This document shows positions 1-13,119 of a stretch of DNA of 64,000 bases, piece after piece. Position 1 is the stretch's first letter. Each line of letters begins with the position of its first letter. The stretch covers positions 267,649,114 through 267,713,113 of the forward strand of contig OY856188.1 of the NCBI GenBank assembly GCA_963693315.1, written 5' to 3'. Made by a program: the position numbers and the translations under genes. Under the pieces are notes generated by a model. The model made no database searches. It was not told where the DNA came from and saw only the letters and a program-made list of their open reading frames with translations. The stretch comes from Diogma glabrata. Its lineage: Eukaryota; Arthropoda; Insecta; Diptera; Cylindrotomidae.

Positions 1-229
1 TAGTGTAAAACTTTTGTTTATTTAACATTATACTCGTCGCATGTTATCGGTCTGTTGTCTCATAAGAAAAGAAATTCAAGAAAACTCGTTTTGATAACAG
101 CCGTGTTCGAGTTGTTTCAGTCAAACTAAACGTGCCTAACATTCAATTTACATTGTATCATTTTTATTGCAACAATTATTTATTTTAATAAGGAAAAATT
201 TTCAAAATGTCGTTTTAATTCTATTTCTT

Positions 230-556
230 TATTCGTGTGCTTGTGGGCACACATTATATTTTGTGTTTTTCCGTCTAGATGCGTACACGAATAAATCAGA
301 TGGTATTTCTACGTTAGCTGGCCGCATACAGTCCAGGTGTGAGAAGTACGGATCAACCAATCAACCTAGTCCACATCCTTGCAGCAATTGTCCTTGTGCT
401 TTGTTGATGGTCATTGCAAAACCGAGTCGCACTGGAAACTAAACGTTTGAATTCAAATGCCATATCTGTTGGGATCATTGAAACGCGTAGCAACAGTACA
501 TCTACCCCTTTGAATTTTCCATTCAAAACTGTTGCTTCAATGACATTGTTTATCAT
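230..556 (-). pseudogene. Helitron helicase C-terminal fragment
   Basis: The minus strand encodes the end of a Pif1-like helicase of the kind found in Helitron Rep/Hel proteins. The first ~35 codons (from 556) read like the stretch before helicase motif VI, with an FEFKRL segment. A one-base frame change then leads into a sequence resembling the conserved A-M-T-I-N-K motif with Gln-rich residues after it. Further along, near 300-240, a SDLFVYASRRKN-like end matches the usual C-terminus of these helicases. No Rep domain or intact helicase motifs I-V are present, so this is a 5'-truncated, frameshifted relic. The family recognition is from motif memory and is fairly secure. The exact ends are not defined. 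Confidence 0.7.
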
Positions 557-604
557 CTTTTTTACCTAAAATTTCAAAAAAAACTGTACTATTTCAAAAT
601 ATTT

Positions 605-1450
605 GATATATCATTTTAATAAAATGTGTTGTGTAGTTGGAATTATGTGTATTTAATATGTGTCACAACACACATAAATCCCTTTAAGACCTAGGTCCCA
701 CACCATCATGTTTTTTTATTTGATGGACGCAAATTTCTTATTTTTTTGGTTTTTATATTCTTTTTAAAGAATGCAAAACTAAATAATAAATCCGTTCACA
801 AAATAATAAACGATATAGGGCAATATTTCATGATAAAATGGAGGAAATAAAATTAAAATACTTTTTTTTTCAAATTTGTAGGAACAAAGCTAAATTGGGT
901 TACCAATTATCCTTATAGTGCTAGAAGCAAATACCAAGATCATGTAAAACATGGTTTTGCTCAAGAATTAAACCCAGCATATTTAATAGTTATATGGAAG
1001 CTCATTTCTTCGAGCAAACAAGCAAGTTCATTCTTTAAAAAAATAAAAAAAGAGTAAAAAATTTGCGTCTATCAATACCTTAGAAAGCATGTAGTTGTGG
1101 GATCTTATTCTTCAAAGGTTGTTATGTGTTGTTGTTGCACACATTGTAATTCGTACTACCCAACACATTTTGAATATTCTGTAAATTTCTTTTGAATATT
1201 CTGTTTTGAATATTCTTCAAAGAATATTCTATAACTAAGACTAAGGGTCGTATCGTTGATTGAAAAAAGTTCATCTGCCAACATCCCTAAGATATCATTT
1301 TGGCTAGTGACATCTCACTGCTATTGCCAGTGGTATACGATATCTCAATCTAACTCATATGCAAATAGCAGGGACCTAAGTACGCGGGGTTGTCACACCC
1401 ATAGATCAAAAATTTTTAATTTTACAAATCTTCCTGCGGGAGTATATATT
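605..1450. mobile_element. Inverted-repeat element, copy 1 (non-autonomous DNA transposon-like)
   Basis: A ~100 bp module at 615-735 (containing GTGTTGTGTAG and GATGGACGCAAAT) recurs in reverse complement at 1060-1160, about 330 bp away. A second module follows at 1246-1430 (with CCAGTGGTATACGATATCTC and CGGGGTTGTCACACCC). The same modules are dispersed elsewhere at 7040-7100, 27065-27240, 27465-27560, 42790-42900 and 60170-60250 in mixed orientations. This points to a multicopy palindromic repeat family with no coding capacity seen. The superfamily is not assigned because clear ends and target duplications were not found. Confidence 0.5.
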
Positions 1451-4400
1451 TAATTCGTTAATAAATTCTTTAATTCATTAATGCATAGTTACCGTTTGCA
1501 AATTACTATTGCATACGTGCTGCCAGCTAAGTTCCACCATTTTTAATTAGTTTATTCATCATGATTGCCATCCGTGTTTGATCAGCTATGTTCTTTTTAT
1601 AGTATTTGTGTGGCTCCCATTTCGTAATTTCTAGCTTTAAATCGATATAATCGATAATATGAACTATCATCACTTATTTTTAGGAATGTTTTACATACAA
1701 TTGCAAACCAACAACATATATGGTGTAGATGAGAAAATTTGTAGCATCATGACTTTGAAACATAAGTTAGGATCAACTACAGATAAAACAGACGATAAAG
1801 TCGGTATCTATATCTTGTGGTGATTACTATAAAAATATTATATGGGCAGACGCGAAGGTGTTTGAAGAAACGCTTTAAGCAACATTCTGGATACATTAAA
1901 ACAAACCAATCAAATAAAGCCCCAATAGCAAAACATGTTTTGGAAAACAAAACGATTATTTAAATTTTTCAATAAATAATATGAGGTTAAAGATAGAGGT
2001 GCACGACAGCAATAAATTGGATGCTTTTGAATCCCTTTACATTCATAAGGACATAAACGCAATTAATATCGACAAAGGCCACATAAATTCAAATTTATTT
2101 TATTTATTATCCACTTTAAACCTTTGTTGATGATGGGTTGCAAACAACCCGAAATATATTCAATTATATAAAATAAAATATAATTAGAAATAATAATAAA
2201 TAAATTTTATTTTTAAAGAGTGGACTCAATAAGGTGTTTCGGAAATTTAAAATTTATAACATGATGTGTTAAATATGTATAATTTTGTCCTATAAAAGTT
2301 ATTGTTTGTCAGATTATTCTTTCATTTTTCAATTTCATAAAATTATGTTCAACGAAAAAAACATTGATCAAAGCAAATTACGCGTATAAACCAATACTTG
2401 AAAAAAAACAATTAAAATAATTATTACCAATGAAAAAATAATACACGACAATTGGAAAAAGCAAAGCGTAGTGTATTTGCAAAACTTTAACTTTTAAAAC
2501 AACGTTTCAAATACAAATACGGCACCATCTATTGGCTAACCCAAATTTATGAGGCGTATATCACACTATCAAATACATTGGTCAATAAAAAAAATTTGAC
2601 ATGAAATTGGAGAGTGTAAATGTTGTAAAATAAACTTCCCTAGTTTTTCATCCAGTTTTGATGACAAATTTTTTTACCTCTAATCGTTCTATTTTAATTA
2701 GCAATACAAATAAGAGTATTTTTCAATTGGATATTTATTTCTGTAAATTAACATTGAAGATCAATGAAAAATTTAAAAAATCTTTAGCATGGTTAGTCCC
2801 AATAGGCTTACCATCCAAGTTCTTGCATTTGTACGGGACATTACCATGCATTCTATAATGGCTAGTAAAAACTTAGGACCCAGCTTGGCCAAAAATTTAT
2901 TTGCAGCATCACTTAAGTGATGTTCGTACCAAGACTCGTTGTTGTAGCTAAAACGTACGTGGTCGAGTTCGTAAGTTGTAGTACAGTTGTGATTTATTAA
3001 ATGCTGTGTCCAGGTTTTGTTTTATGCGAAACCTGACGATTGCTAAATGGTCTGTATGATCAAGCTCTATATGGCTTTCTGAGACTGTGAAGAGTTCGTA
3101 ATGTAGTATAAATCTTGCCATCTGATATAGGGTGTTGAAAAAATAACACGTAGTATGGAGAGTGATGAGTTGTGATATGTCCTGCTGAAGGTAGAGCATA
3201 AGCTATTTCTCCAAGATGAAAATTCCAGGTGTTGTGTAATCTTTTTATGTACTAAAGAATAAACAATTATTTACTTCACATTTTAAGCTAAACTATTCAT
3301 CATGGTATTATATTTATTTAATTCAATATGTCTTGGTATGAATAATCCTGTACTTAAAACCACCGAGCTCTTTAACAAATGATCCGGCTTAAAAAAATTC
3401 AGTTTAATGTCAGTTCTGGCATTATAGCAAAACTCCGCCCATTTGTTTAAGATTTGATTTTTTAATTTGTAAATTTTGCATACATGTTTTTATCGGAGTA
3501 AAACAGTTTGAAAATGTGGCAATTTCGACCACTTTAGCCATCCTTTGACACATAATATACTATTATTAACTGTTGCCTTTTAGTGTGATTTTTTTAACCG
3601 AGTCTCACATCATTGTAATGATCGCACGAATATGCGTGAGTTTTTCCTGATAATTTTAATCCTCAAAATTTTAAAACCAATGGTCATAGATTCCTTAAGG
3701 AAACATAATTTGAAATTCCAGTTCTATTTGGCATGGTATCTTCGAATATGCCGAGACGTTAATTTATAGTTAACGTTTATTTACACTATAAAAAATACTT
3801 AACATTCCTAACTTATAAAAAAATACAATTATAGTGGTATAAAATTGACAGATGTAAAAAACCTTAAACAAGCAGCAAAACTTATCGAGTCGTGTATTTT
3901 AATTCGAGTTTACTCTTAGCAGGATATCTATTATCAATAAAAAAAACCTTAGTACTAGCACTTCCTAGCTTATTTTTATTTTTTTATTAAAAATTGCGGA
4001 AGTCGGGAGCAAATACTAGAAATATACATGTTATTTTTTCCATAATTTAGCCTGCTCTAAAATAAAATCTATATTAAAAATAAAAATGCCTGAATTCCAA
4101 AAATATTTGCCATTTGCTAGATAATTTTGTGCTTGTATCAAAGTGTTTTAAGTAATGTTCAGTGAGAAATTATTTTTCCTAAACCGAGCATAATCCTAGG
4201 TTCTACAATTTAAAGTTCATCATTTATTTGTTCGATTACTTAATTTTGTCTATCGGACTCCAAAATTTCAACCAAATTGCTGATCATAATTTTTTACTAT
4301 AAACAATTATTAAAACAATATACAAATATTTTACAGCTAATATTACATAAATTGTTGCAGTCTATTAACAAAACTATTTAGCAATGCAACATAAAATCAT

Positions 4401-5039
4401 CGAAGTAATAAATTTACAAAAAAAAATTCATGTACATAAATGAATATAATAAAATTTTTAAAAAAAGATAATTTTAATGACAGAAATTTATCGTAAAACA
4501 AATTGAAATTAATAAAAACATATTTTTTTATCTTTATACGAAAATTTAAAAAAAAAAATAATTAATATAATAATAATTGTTGGTATATAATATGTATGTA
4601 ATTTTTTCCGTAAATTTAGTCGGACAGAATGATTTAAAACAAAATAAAGTTGAATCGATTCAATTGACTTAAAAGCTTATTATTTTGTTAAATTTTATTT
4701 AAAAAAATCAAATCAATTGAAAAATAAAAACAAAAACGAGTAAATATGATAAAAATTCTCTGCACGACACAATGTAAACGACTAAATTTTAATTCTAAAC
4801 AAAATTAAATAAGAGGAAATATAAAGCAAAAATTAATAAAAAAGGAATTAAGTTGTATTAATTAAACAATACTTTTTTTACGGTTTTTACTTTTTTTTAT
4901 TAAAAAATCGATTTTTTGTGAATTATGAAAAAAAAAATTAAAAATTATATATTTTCAAACACTGGTGTGATTTTTACTTGTGGAACGCATCCAATGAAGG
5001 AGTCGAAGCAAATAAGTTAAATTTGGTAAGTTTTGCTTA

Positions 5040-5560
5040 GTTTTATTTGTAATAGCAAAAACTCATACAAGGTTGTACGACTGGTTCAATAATGATCCGT
5101 TACTGGCAATCAGTTCAACAATTGCCGAATACTGGCAGTATTGACCCCATCAACATAATTTACTGTGGGAAAACTTCGCAAAATATGACTGCGATTCATG
5201 GACAACATGGGGTACAGACAGCTGGTCCAGTAACGGACCAATAATGATGACCAGTAATGCAATAATGACCAAATATTGGCAAACATGACTGAACCATTAA
5301 AAAAATATAAAATATCTTTTTTATATTTTAATACATTAAATACAAAATAATGAAATCTCTAATGAAATTTTTGTTAAATTATACCAATCTTATCATAGTG
5401 TTTCAGGCGAGAAGCGATAACTAAACTAGGTGAAATTTTTCGAACTACATATTTTTAGAATTCTAACCAAATTTAACTGGCCCAATAACAATAGCCAATG
5501 AATGTTAATCATTAACGGGCCATTGCTGGGCCATTTAAAGTAAAGTAATCGCACAAAAAA
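5040..5560. repeat. Degenerate repeat island with CCAATAATG/GGGCCATT motifs
   Basis: In an AT-rich background, 5040-5290 has a more balanced composition and repeats short motifs such as GGTTCAATAATG, CCAGTAATG and ACTGGCAGTATTG. A related block at 5475-5535 holds CTGGCCCAATAAC and, in the opposite sense, GGGCCATTGCTGGGCC. This looks like remains of an inverted-repeat element, but no clear ends are visible. Confidence 0.3.
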
Positions 5561-6424
5561 AATTATCTGTAAACGAGGAATAAAAGGTAGGCGAAAGATA
5601 TGTTCATATATTTTTTTTAAGCTCTTGTTAATCACATAGTGGTATGTGATTTGAAATTCGGAAATCAAAAGAATCGTTCAATTTGACGTTATAGTTGCTA
5701 TTTAATAAATAATTAAAAATAATTTAATTTCGTATTAAAATATTGATGTAAATTACAAGCGATGTAGCGATGAGGATTACACAAATATCACAGTCACACA
5801 AAAAAAACTTTACGGCCGACGAGTCTGACTGATATTATATTATAATATTTTAAAAAGTTCATTTAATCATTTAATAATAAAATATTTGATATTTAACATA
5901 AAAAAAATATCTTAGTTTATAACGCCATTTTTATAATTTTCCTTCAGAACAAAAAAAACTGATTCCCGACAGTCATATGCACAACGAATTTTATCTTTAA
6001 ATCAAAAAATTCCACATTTCCGAAACTTTCACAAGTAGTTAGATAAAAAATAAGCTTCAATTTAGTTTTAAAAAAAAAGGTGTAGCGCCATCTTTTCTTC
6101 AATTACACCGTTTTTTTCTTATGTTTCACCGTTAAAAACTATTTCAAAAAATTAACAGTGTACATTTTTAAAAACTTTGTTCTAATACCTATTCAACGGT
6201 CATATCATTTATGAAAATCGATTGAGTAGTTTTTCTACAATCGCTCGTCAAAATGCACTCACATCACAAAATAACAAAAAATTGAGGGGCACCCTGTGAA
6301 GACCCTTGGTCGAAAAAAAAAATTCTAAGAGAACTTTTTATTTATGAAAGACTATCTATAAACAAAAACTAATCAAAATTAAAAATGGTCAAGTCAAAAC
6401 GTTGTTGAATCTTCGTGAAATTGT

Positions 6425-6765
6425 TCATATACTATATGTTTTGGGGTCACTGAATCCGAATTCAGGATTGGTTTGACCTCAGCACGACAGAGTTCGGCGA
6501 TAACATCAAAAACCCGCAACACCTTCCAAAATAGACTTAAACCGTTAAACCCGATAGCCCTTAACGAGCTTAACCTCAACACCTGGTAACACATCGATTT
6601 CTTAAGTAAATTTGTGGCCCCATAACCTCTACCCGTATAACCTTAAAACTCCCTAGATCTATAGCCCCGTAAAACAGCCACCAAAACAAACTTCAGCCTG
6701 GAGGTCTAACTATGCATTCTATATGTTTTGGGGTCGCTGATTTCGAATTCAATCTCCTCCAGCCA
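6425..6765. repeat. Two-copy direct repeat with TTTTGGGGTC motif
   Basis: The segment CTATATGTTTTGGGGTCACT at 6432 recurs as CTATATGTTTTGGGGTCGCT at 6719, each followed by a CGAATTCA-containing tail. The spacing is about 287 bp. The sequence between is GC-richer than its surroundings and rich in CCC and AACCTC. This suggests two diverged units of a tandem or dispersed repeat. No coding function is seen. Confidence 0.45.
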
Positions 6766-8184
6766 GGACGTTAGTTTTTTACATAACTTCAAAAAACAAC
6801 CCAATTTTTTTAGGAATTGGGGTTATATAAAAAACCTCACAGGTAAGTCGAATATTTAAATATTTTTTCCAGCTAGTGTAATATTTATAGATTATGTGAC
6901 ACCCTATTTTCCTCATTGATAAAAACCCCCACATAAAGTCATATGGAGGGCTCGATTTTTTGAGCAAGCAATAACATGAGAACATTAAGGAATACTTCAT
7001 AGCTAAAATTAAACGTGCCTTGGTGATGATATATATCGACAGTGGTATGTGATTTCTTACGTTAACTCATATGTCAATAGCCAGGAAATTAATACAAAAT
7101 TTACAAATCAACAAAAACGGACCCCACTATGCATGGAAAAAAACAGAGAATATAGTTAAATCATTGTTTTTTTTCCGATTCATCCTACCAAATAGTCAAA
7201 TGTTCCTGATTATTATTATCCTAATATCTAATAAAATATTTTTTATATAAATAGCAACTGCAGCAGAACAATTAGAGTCTCGCCTATAAATATTAAAAAG
7301 CTAAAATATTCTTGACTTTCCAAAATAATAGATTTAACATGTTCCCTATTATATCTAATATCCTAACATAATTAAATTTTTTTTCTAATTTCAAACAACT
7401 TTTCTCTATAATAGAATCTATACACATACTGCACATTTGATTTATAGCAGCTCAAAATTTAATTAATCTTTGGAATGAGTTAAACATATTAAAAATTTGA
7501 ATACAAGTTCGTGCTTTTAAATACAACAAAAAAAAATCGAAAATAAAAGCTACCAATTTATTTTAAAATTTGTACAAAACGAAAAATGTTGGTACGAGGA
7601 ATAAGGACATTCTGGTTCACATCATATTTTAGTCTATATAAAAAGCACATATGCAAGCAAAATTATGGACGTTTAAAATAAAAATATATATAAATAAATT
7701 TTTGCTATATCATCTGAAATAGTCATGTTGTTCCATAGAAATGGATAATGATGAAACAAAATTTATAAGATATGGGATTGATGCTGTTATTGTTTTTCAG
7801 CTTATGTTCTATCTGAAAAATGTTGGTTTTTTATGGATAGATGTGTTTGTTAAAAATGAAACTAATTTTGAACAATATAATTCTTGTTTTAGAAGTGAGG
7901 TTTTAGGTGTCAAATATCTATGTGTTTGTAGTGAAGGGTTGAAAAGCTATCAAATATCGCAAGAAGTTTTTTGAAATTAGTTTATTTACTGAGAATCGAA
8001 GCCAAGATCAAGTCCAAAACTCAAAGCTAATGTACACACGTACGCTGAAAGGGTCAAATGGATGATTGAACGCTAGCACGGAGTTCCGGATACTGAGTGT
8101 CCTCAAGCTTTAATATAGCCGTACCACAGCACAGACTCTTTTGTGACGTACATTTATTACCCCCTAAATTTATTTAACCACAGC

Positions 8185-9460
8185 ATGGATTATAATTTAC
8201 TGAAAAATAAACCCGAGACCGATGCTTCTCTAAACGCATCACCAAACACAATTCGTGTTCGCCGGACTCGAAGATCGTGCCTGATTTATCAGCACATCCT
8301 CATTCGGGCAGCACAAGTATTAAGGTCGACGAAAGTAAACCTATCTCACCAAACTCTAAGGTTATGTCAAAAATGAAATACCGTGAGCGTAGCACAAGAG
8401 GTACGTCGGGCTGGTTAGAAGAAGATCATCAGTTTACAAAAGCTTCCGATTTCGCCCCGGAATCGGGAATCGGAACCGTGTGTGGCTCAGAAGCTGACAG
8501 TAAATCTGACATGTCAGCAGTAACTATTCCATGTTGGATATACACCGAAAGGTACCTTGCCAAATCCTTGGGCCTGGCTACCCTGGTTAAAGGTGGGATA
8601 CCTAAGGCGCTAGCTCTAAAGGTGGTAGATAGAGTGAGGCTACCAAGATAAGCAATAGGGTCCGACCCTAGGCATCACAGAACTCTCCACAGAGAGCTAC
8701 ATCTGGTTTCAAACGGCATAAGTCCTCTGCCAGTAACTGACCACAGCTTGAGTAGGCTGCTACCAAAAAATAATTGTTTACTACTTAACTCTACCAATAA
8801 TACAAGAGCATTGGGTTGCAAATGCGGTTCCGAGGATAATGATCGAGAAGGTACAAGTACGAACCCTAAGAGAGGACGCGTTACCTCGACCTCCTAGGCT
8901 CATAGCTTACCTTCCAGACTGCACGAAACCATCAACAGAGAAGATTCTAAGGCACCTTGGTACCCAAAATCTGGATATTAGCCCTAAATCATAGATCATT
9001 CTGAAGCTTACTGTTGAGAAAGATCTCGCGATGCTGGTGTACATTCCTGACCCAGCAGCCGATAAACATCTTAAAAGTTGCAAATTCAGATTAAACTGGA
9101 TGTTCGGTGCGATTCATGCAAGAATCGCAAAGTACACCAAGACAAACCAGCCTACACAACCAGCCCGTGATACCGGAAGAAGTAGTACCTAGTTCTACCA
9201 TGAATGCCTCAGTAACTGGAAGCACTACTTTGAGGCTTTCGGTTGCAAGTGATGAACCATCCACATCTGCTTCTGTAAGGAGCGCGATTCTAGCTCGGTA
9301 TCTGCTAACCTGCAAACATCGACAACCAAAACATCTTCAATCACAGCAAAAAACCCACGTGTCAAACACACCAACCCAACCGCAACGAGCGAACTGTTGC
9401 GTCCATGGAAACTAAGGCGCCACACAAAAAGCATCACTTACCGAAGACCCACGCTGGACC
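8185..9460 (+). pseudogene. LINE ORF1-like (Gag-like) relic
   Basis: Several broken frames read in the plus direction. A first piece starts at 8185 and shifts frame near 8275. A 124-codon piece runs to 8651. A further piece near 8990-9110 reads as a hydrophobic stretch followed by a Cys-containing segment, which fits the C-terminal half of a LINE ORF1. A proline/threonine/glutamine-rich part at 9107-9415 precedes the endonuclease. No intact zinc knuckles were found. The assignment rests on position between the LINE 5' UTR and the endonuclease, and on shared sequence with the 54 kb copy at its start. Confidence 0.5.
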
Positions 9461-9489
9461 ACCATACCATAGCCGTTTGAAAAAAAAAA

Positions 9490-10680
9490 TGTCTAAAGTA
9501 AGCTGCGTTCAAATTAACCTGCACAGGTCAGCAATGTTTCAATTAATTCTAACCACTTTATCCAAGAGGATATATACTCGATATTTTGTTCATCCAAGAA
9601 CCATGGGCTGACAGCAAAGAGATAAAAGCTTTATCGATCAACAAAAACAAACAACTGATATTCTTCTCAGGCCAGGAGAGACTCAGAACTGCGGTTCTCT
9701 TCTACAAATGCTTAACAGAATTTATTTCTTACAGCTATGCAGATTGAAATACCTCTTCCCCAAAGCGGAGTTTGCAAGTTCATTCTAGCATCCATGACTA
9801 CTTTCCAGGCGATGCACCTGATAAGTTAAACAAGCTAACTCGGCATTGCGAGGACAAACACTACAACCTAAAAATAGCTTGCGGTGCCAATGCTCGTATC
9901 ATAGTGGCAACATCAGCACAAAAGGTGAATTTCCAATACCTATACACAAATAAGTTTATAAATAACAAAGGCAGCGTATAAGAAACGTATTCAAAAACGA
10001 GGTTCTGCACCTAACTCTAAGCAACAACATCACCGAGAATTTTATCGCTAACTGGCATGTTTCGGAAGTAGCTTCTATGTTGGACCACGCATACATATTC
10101 TTCAACATAGAACACCAAGCAGAGAGCACTCACTACTTTAGGAACTCCAAGACGATTGATTGGAATCTCTTTAAAAGGGAGGATCAACTCCACAATAGAG
10201 CTCGGCTATGCGGCAAATCACCTGAAGGATGTTATCACTAAAGGACCAGAGATATGCCTTGGTGGAACGGGAATTTGGAGAGGATGAGCAGCTCTTTAAC
10301 CAAGCAAAAAGAACAAACACCTGGACGGAGTACCAATCGGCTCTTACCAACTACAACAAAGAACTCTGACGATCAAAAAGGGATAGTTGAAGAGAGCTCT
10401 GCAGAACGATTTATAGTCTACCGGCTGCAGCTAGACTCCAAAAATTGCTTACGCCTGACCACCAAGGCCATTCTCCCATACCGCGAGCGTCTGTTTATAG
10501 CAAGTTTTAGCCTTGCGTACATTTCTTAGTTATGGAAAGAAGCTAGGGTAGTATTCATACCCAAGCCAGGAAAAAAATCATACAGGCTAATAAGTCTTAC
10601 ATTTTTTCTTCGGTAAACGATGGAAAGGGTGCTGCGGACTACTACATTCGGCATGTTCAGACCGTGTTTCTTGCACGCGT
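9490..10680 (+). pseudogene. LINE ORF2 relic: endonuclease and RT N-terminal part
   Basis: From 9490 the frame opens with a VSCVQINLHRSA-type sequence, the start of an apurinic-like endonuclease, paralleled at 54612 in the better copy. Around 9580 it reads toward a QEPW motif across a frame change. Later blocks at 9780-9960, 10020-10130 and 10250-10340 correspond to the endonuclease core and linker. The 10540-10600 block contains the KPGKK motif that precedes RT domain motifs. Multiple stops and frameshifts make it non-functional. Confidence 0.7.
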
Positions 10681-10689
10681 TATAATGCT

Positions 10690-13110
10690 CTTAGATGTTG
10701 TGGTATAAAGTAATTATCCAAATGCTAAGATCAGCCGGATGAAGATGTAATATGACCCGTATTTTGACATGTCTACGCATTGCAAATCCCTGCGTAGATG
10801 TCCTTTTCTTTACATGGCTATTCGTGGGCATTACAATGCAAAAACAAAATAAAATAAACCAAACTAAGCGGGCGACCGGTTCTTTAGAGCAACGGCCAAT
10901 GCAGACTAGACGCACTCCTGGAGGTCAGACCAATTTGGCGTAGCACTGCAAGCATCAGATCTCCTAAACGTTCTAAGCTGATGGACAAAGGTAGAACGAA
11001 ATCCTAAAAAACTGTTAAAGATTTGAAGGTATTCCATGAGCCAATAAAGAGAATAAAGAGAAAAATCACGAAATTTAGGAAGGAAAATACTAATGAAAGT
11101 TCTGGTTCTCATAGTCATAAATCACATGGACCATGTCAAAAGACTTCTAAAAGACAAATGATTCTAATTACAACCAGATTCTTTAGTGATTTTGTGAAGG
11201 ATCAGTTTTTTGTAGCTGTGATAGATAGAACGCGGATGATGGAAGGATGGTGGTAACGATACTAATTGATACCTTCCTAAAAGTTGTTAAGAGAACCTTT
11301 GGTTGATTTGAATTTACAGAGGGATTGGTGTCCAAATATAAGCGGTTTATGAGAGCTTGGATCCCCACGAAACCCAAACACACAGAAAACGATCTAGAAA
11401 TGCAGTAATTCAGCAATCCAGAACTTGCCTCTTTCAACTGGACAAAAACTAGGCTTGAGAAGCCTAAGAATGTAATTTTTAGAAAGAATTATTGGCGCAG
11501 CTAGCTAAGCTTGACGATTTTATATACTACAGATTTGGAACAATCACTAACTATACAAAAGGACTGAGATAGAAACTAGGACGAGGGCGCCGGCATCGAA
11601 TGAAGATGCTACTTTTTCGCAATAAACCTCGATAAAAGAAGGACGCCTAAGGAATGCCATAGTACCTTTAACGGATTTTGCAGACTTCCTTCTTGGACAC
11701 GAGGCTATCATTATTAATAGCGGTCTGTGAACCTGCTGGAAATTTTGAGTTGCCGGATGGGTCGGATGTTGTAGACTGAGACACATTTAGAAATATTCTG
11801 GGAGACTCGTTCACAGCTAGAATCTTTGCAGGATTTGGACAAATGTGGAGATACGGTAGCTAATTCTATTGCTGAAGGGTCTATTGCGTTTTGTTCTCTT
11901 GGCAGACCCAAGGGCAAATCATAACCACAATAGTGACCGAACACTCTTCATCTAGAAATATTAGAAGCTCTTTAAGACTGCGAAGACTATAGAGGACTGG
12001 TAAAATAAGTACTACCCCACATTGTGTCAGAAATGGCCTCTTAAGCGTAATACGGATAATGCGTCTTTGATAAGATGGACCGATAAACGTGGACCCAATC
12101 CAGTCCCAGGCTTGATTATCTTCTCTGGAAATCGCAACCAAATTTAGCCCTCCCACTCCAACAAATTCAACATAAGTGACACAAACAAGGCTGATTTCAA
12201 AAACATTATCGAAAGACATCACACCCTTAAATAAAATGACCAATCAGAAACTGTTGATAAAAGTTGAACTCCATCATTGCGTTTTAATGGGAGTCTAATA
12301 CCCCACCACAATACTAGAAAGTGTCTCGAAGCTGTTTGTCATTTCGTCACGAAATGGTTGAACAGTTCCACATTCACCTTGTCTGGATGATAGTGTATTT
12401 CGGTACAACGGGCATAAAGGCCAATGAACTCGTGCGATATGGCTTGAACTGCATCATTGACTGAGTTGTGATCTCAGACTTTATGACTGTTCCATGAACT
12501 TAAGGAATATCTCGGAAGGGATCTATTTCACGCTCATGGTTGAGATCCTTTTTTGTATCCATACCATTTTAGCTTGTGTAGCTTTAAAGCGTAATTTTTA
12601 GATAATTGCTTGAGTTAACAGCAACCAAAAATCTCTTCAAATTCCGTCTAGTGAATTTCAAATTTAATTGTCCATATTATTTTAGGTATCGTTGACCACC
12701 ACTTTAATCGAAATATTCTTGAAATTTTATCACAATGGTGCAGAAGAAGTCACTAAACAAGTTTCCAAGAAAGTATTATAGTAAATTAGTTATTTTTCAA
12801 AATGGTGGCTTTAAGCGTTTTTGGTATTTAATTAATATTTTTCGCTTCATTTGAGCCATTGCCAATTACCCACACAAGAGTCATATCTCAAAATAGGCTG
12901 AACATAATATTTTGTTTTGCGAATAAAAATATTGCGATGCCTGACTTCACCACAGCTCTGGAAACATAGGTTCTGGATATATAATGAGCTAATATCCATC
13001 AAATACTTTAATTAAATGCTAACCAATCTTATAGATTTCGCGTAGTTCTAATTATAAAAATATTAAAGAAAGCAGTAGTATCAAATCAAACATAAATTCT
13101 GTTGTACGAG
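10690..13110. other. Unresolved repeat-derived sequence
   Basis: Base composition between about 10.9 and 12.55 kb is more balanced than the AT-rich spacers and holds several broken open frames on both strands, such as a 120-codon frame at 11881-12243 on the minus strand. That composition suggests old transposon coding sequence, but I could not match any family motif with confidence. From 12.6 to 13.1 kb the sequence is AT-rich and featureless. Confidence 0.4.
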
Positions 13111-13119
13111 AAAAAGTAA

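Larger units (their letters stand above)
1450..7985. other. AT-rich gene-free spacer
   Basis: This stretch is very AT-rich with many homopolymer A/T runs. Short open frames occur but none shows recognisable motifs or coding bias. Small islands of different composition are described separately at 5040-5290, 6425-6760 and 7020-7100. An open frame of 77 codons at 7741-7974 was examined and carries no recognisable domain. Confidence 0.6.
7985..10690 (+). mobile_element. LINE (I/LOA-group-like) copy A, degraded, 3'-truncated
   Basis: The 5' UTR here (from the GAATCGAAGCCAAGATCAAG segment at 7994) matches the 54 kb copy almost base for base at first. It contains a block in common with the 62.1 kb copy. 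An ORF1-like region at 8180-9460 is followed by an endonuclease start at 9490 and endonuclease/RT N-terminal remnants to about 10680. The copy stops just after a sequence corresponding to the RT lead-in and never reaches the YADD region. Frames are broken many times. Compared with the 54 kb copy it keeps more of ORF1 but less of ORF2. Confidence 0.75.

Noticed and set aside
7741..7974. 77-codon plus-strand frame
   Set aside because: No recognisable domain, AT-driven codons, no splice or promoter context. Treated as chance.
11881..12243. 120-codon minus-strand frame
   Set aside because: No family motif. It lies in repeat-like sequence with broken frames on both strands.
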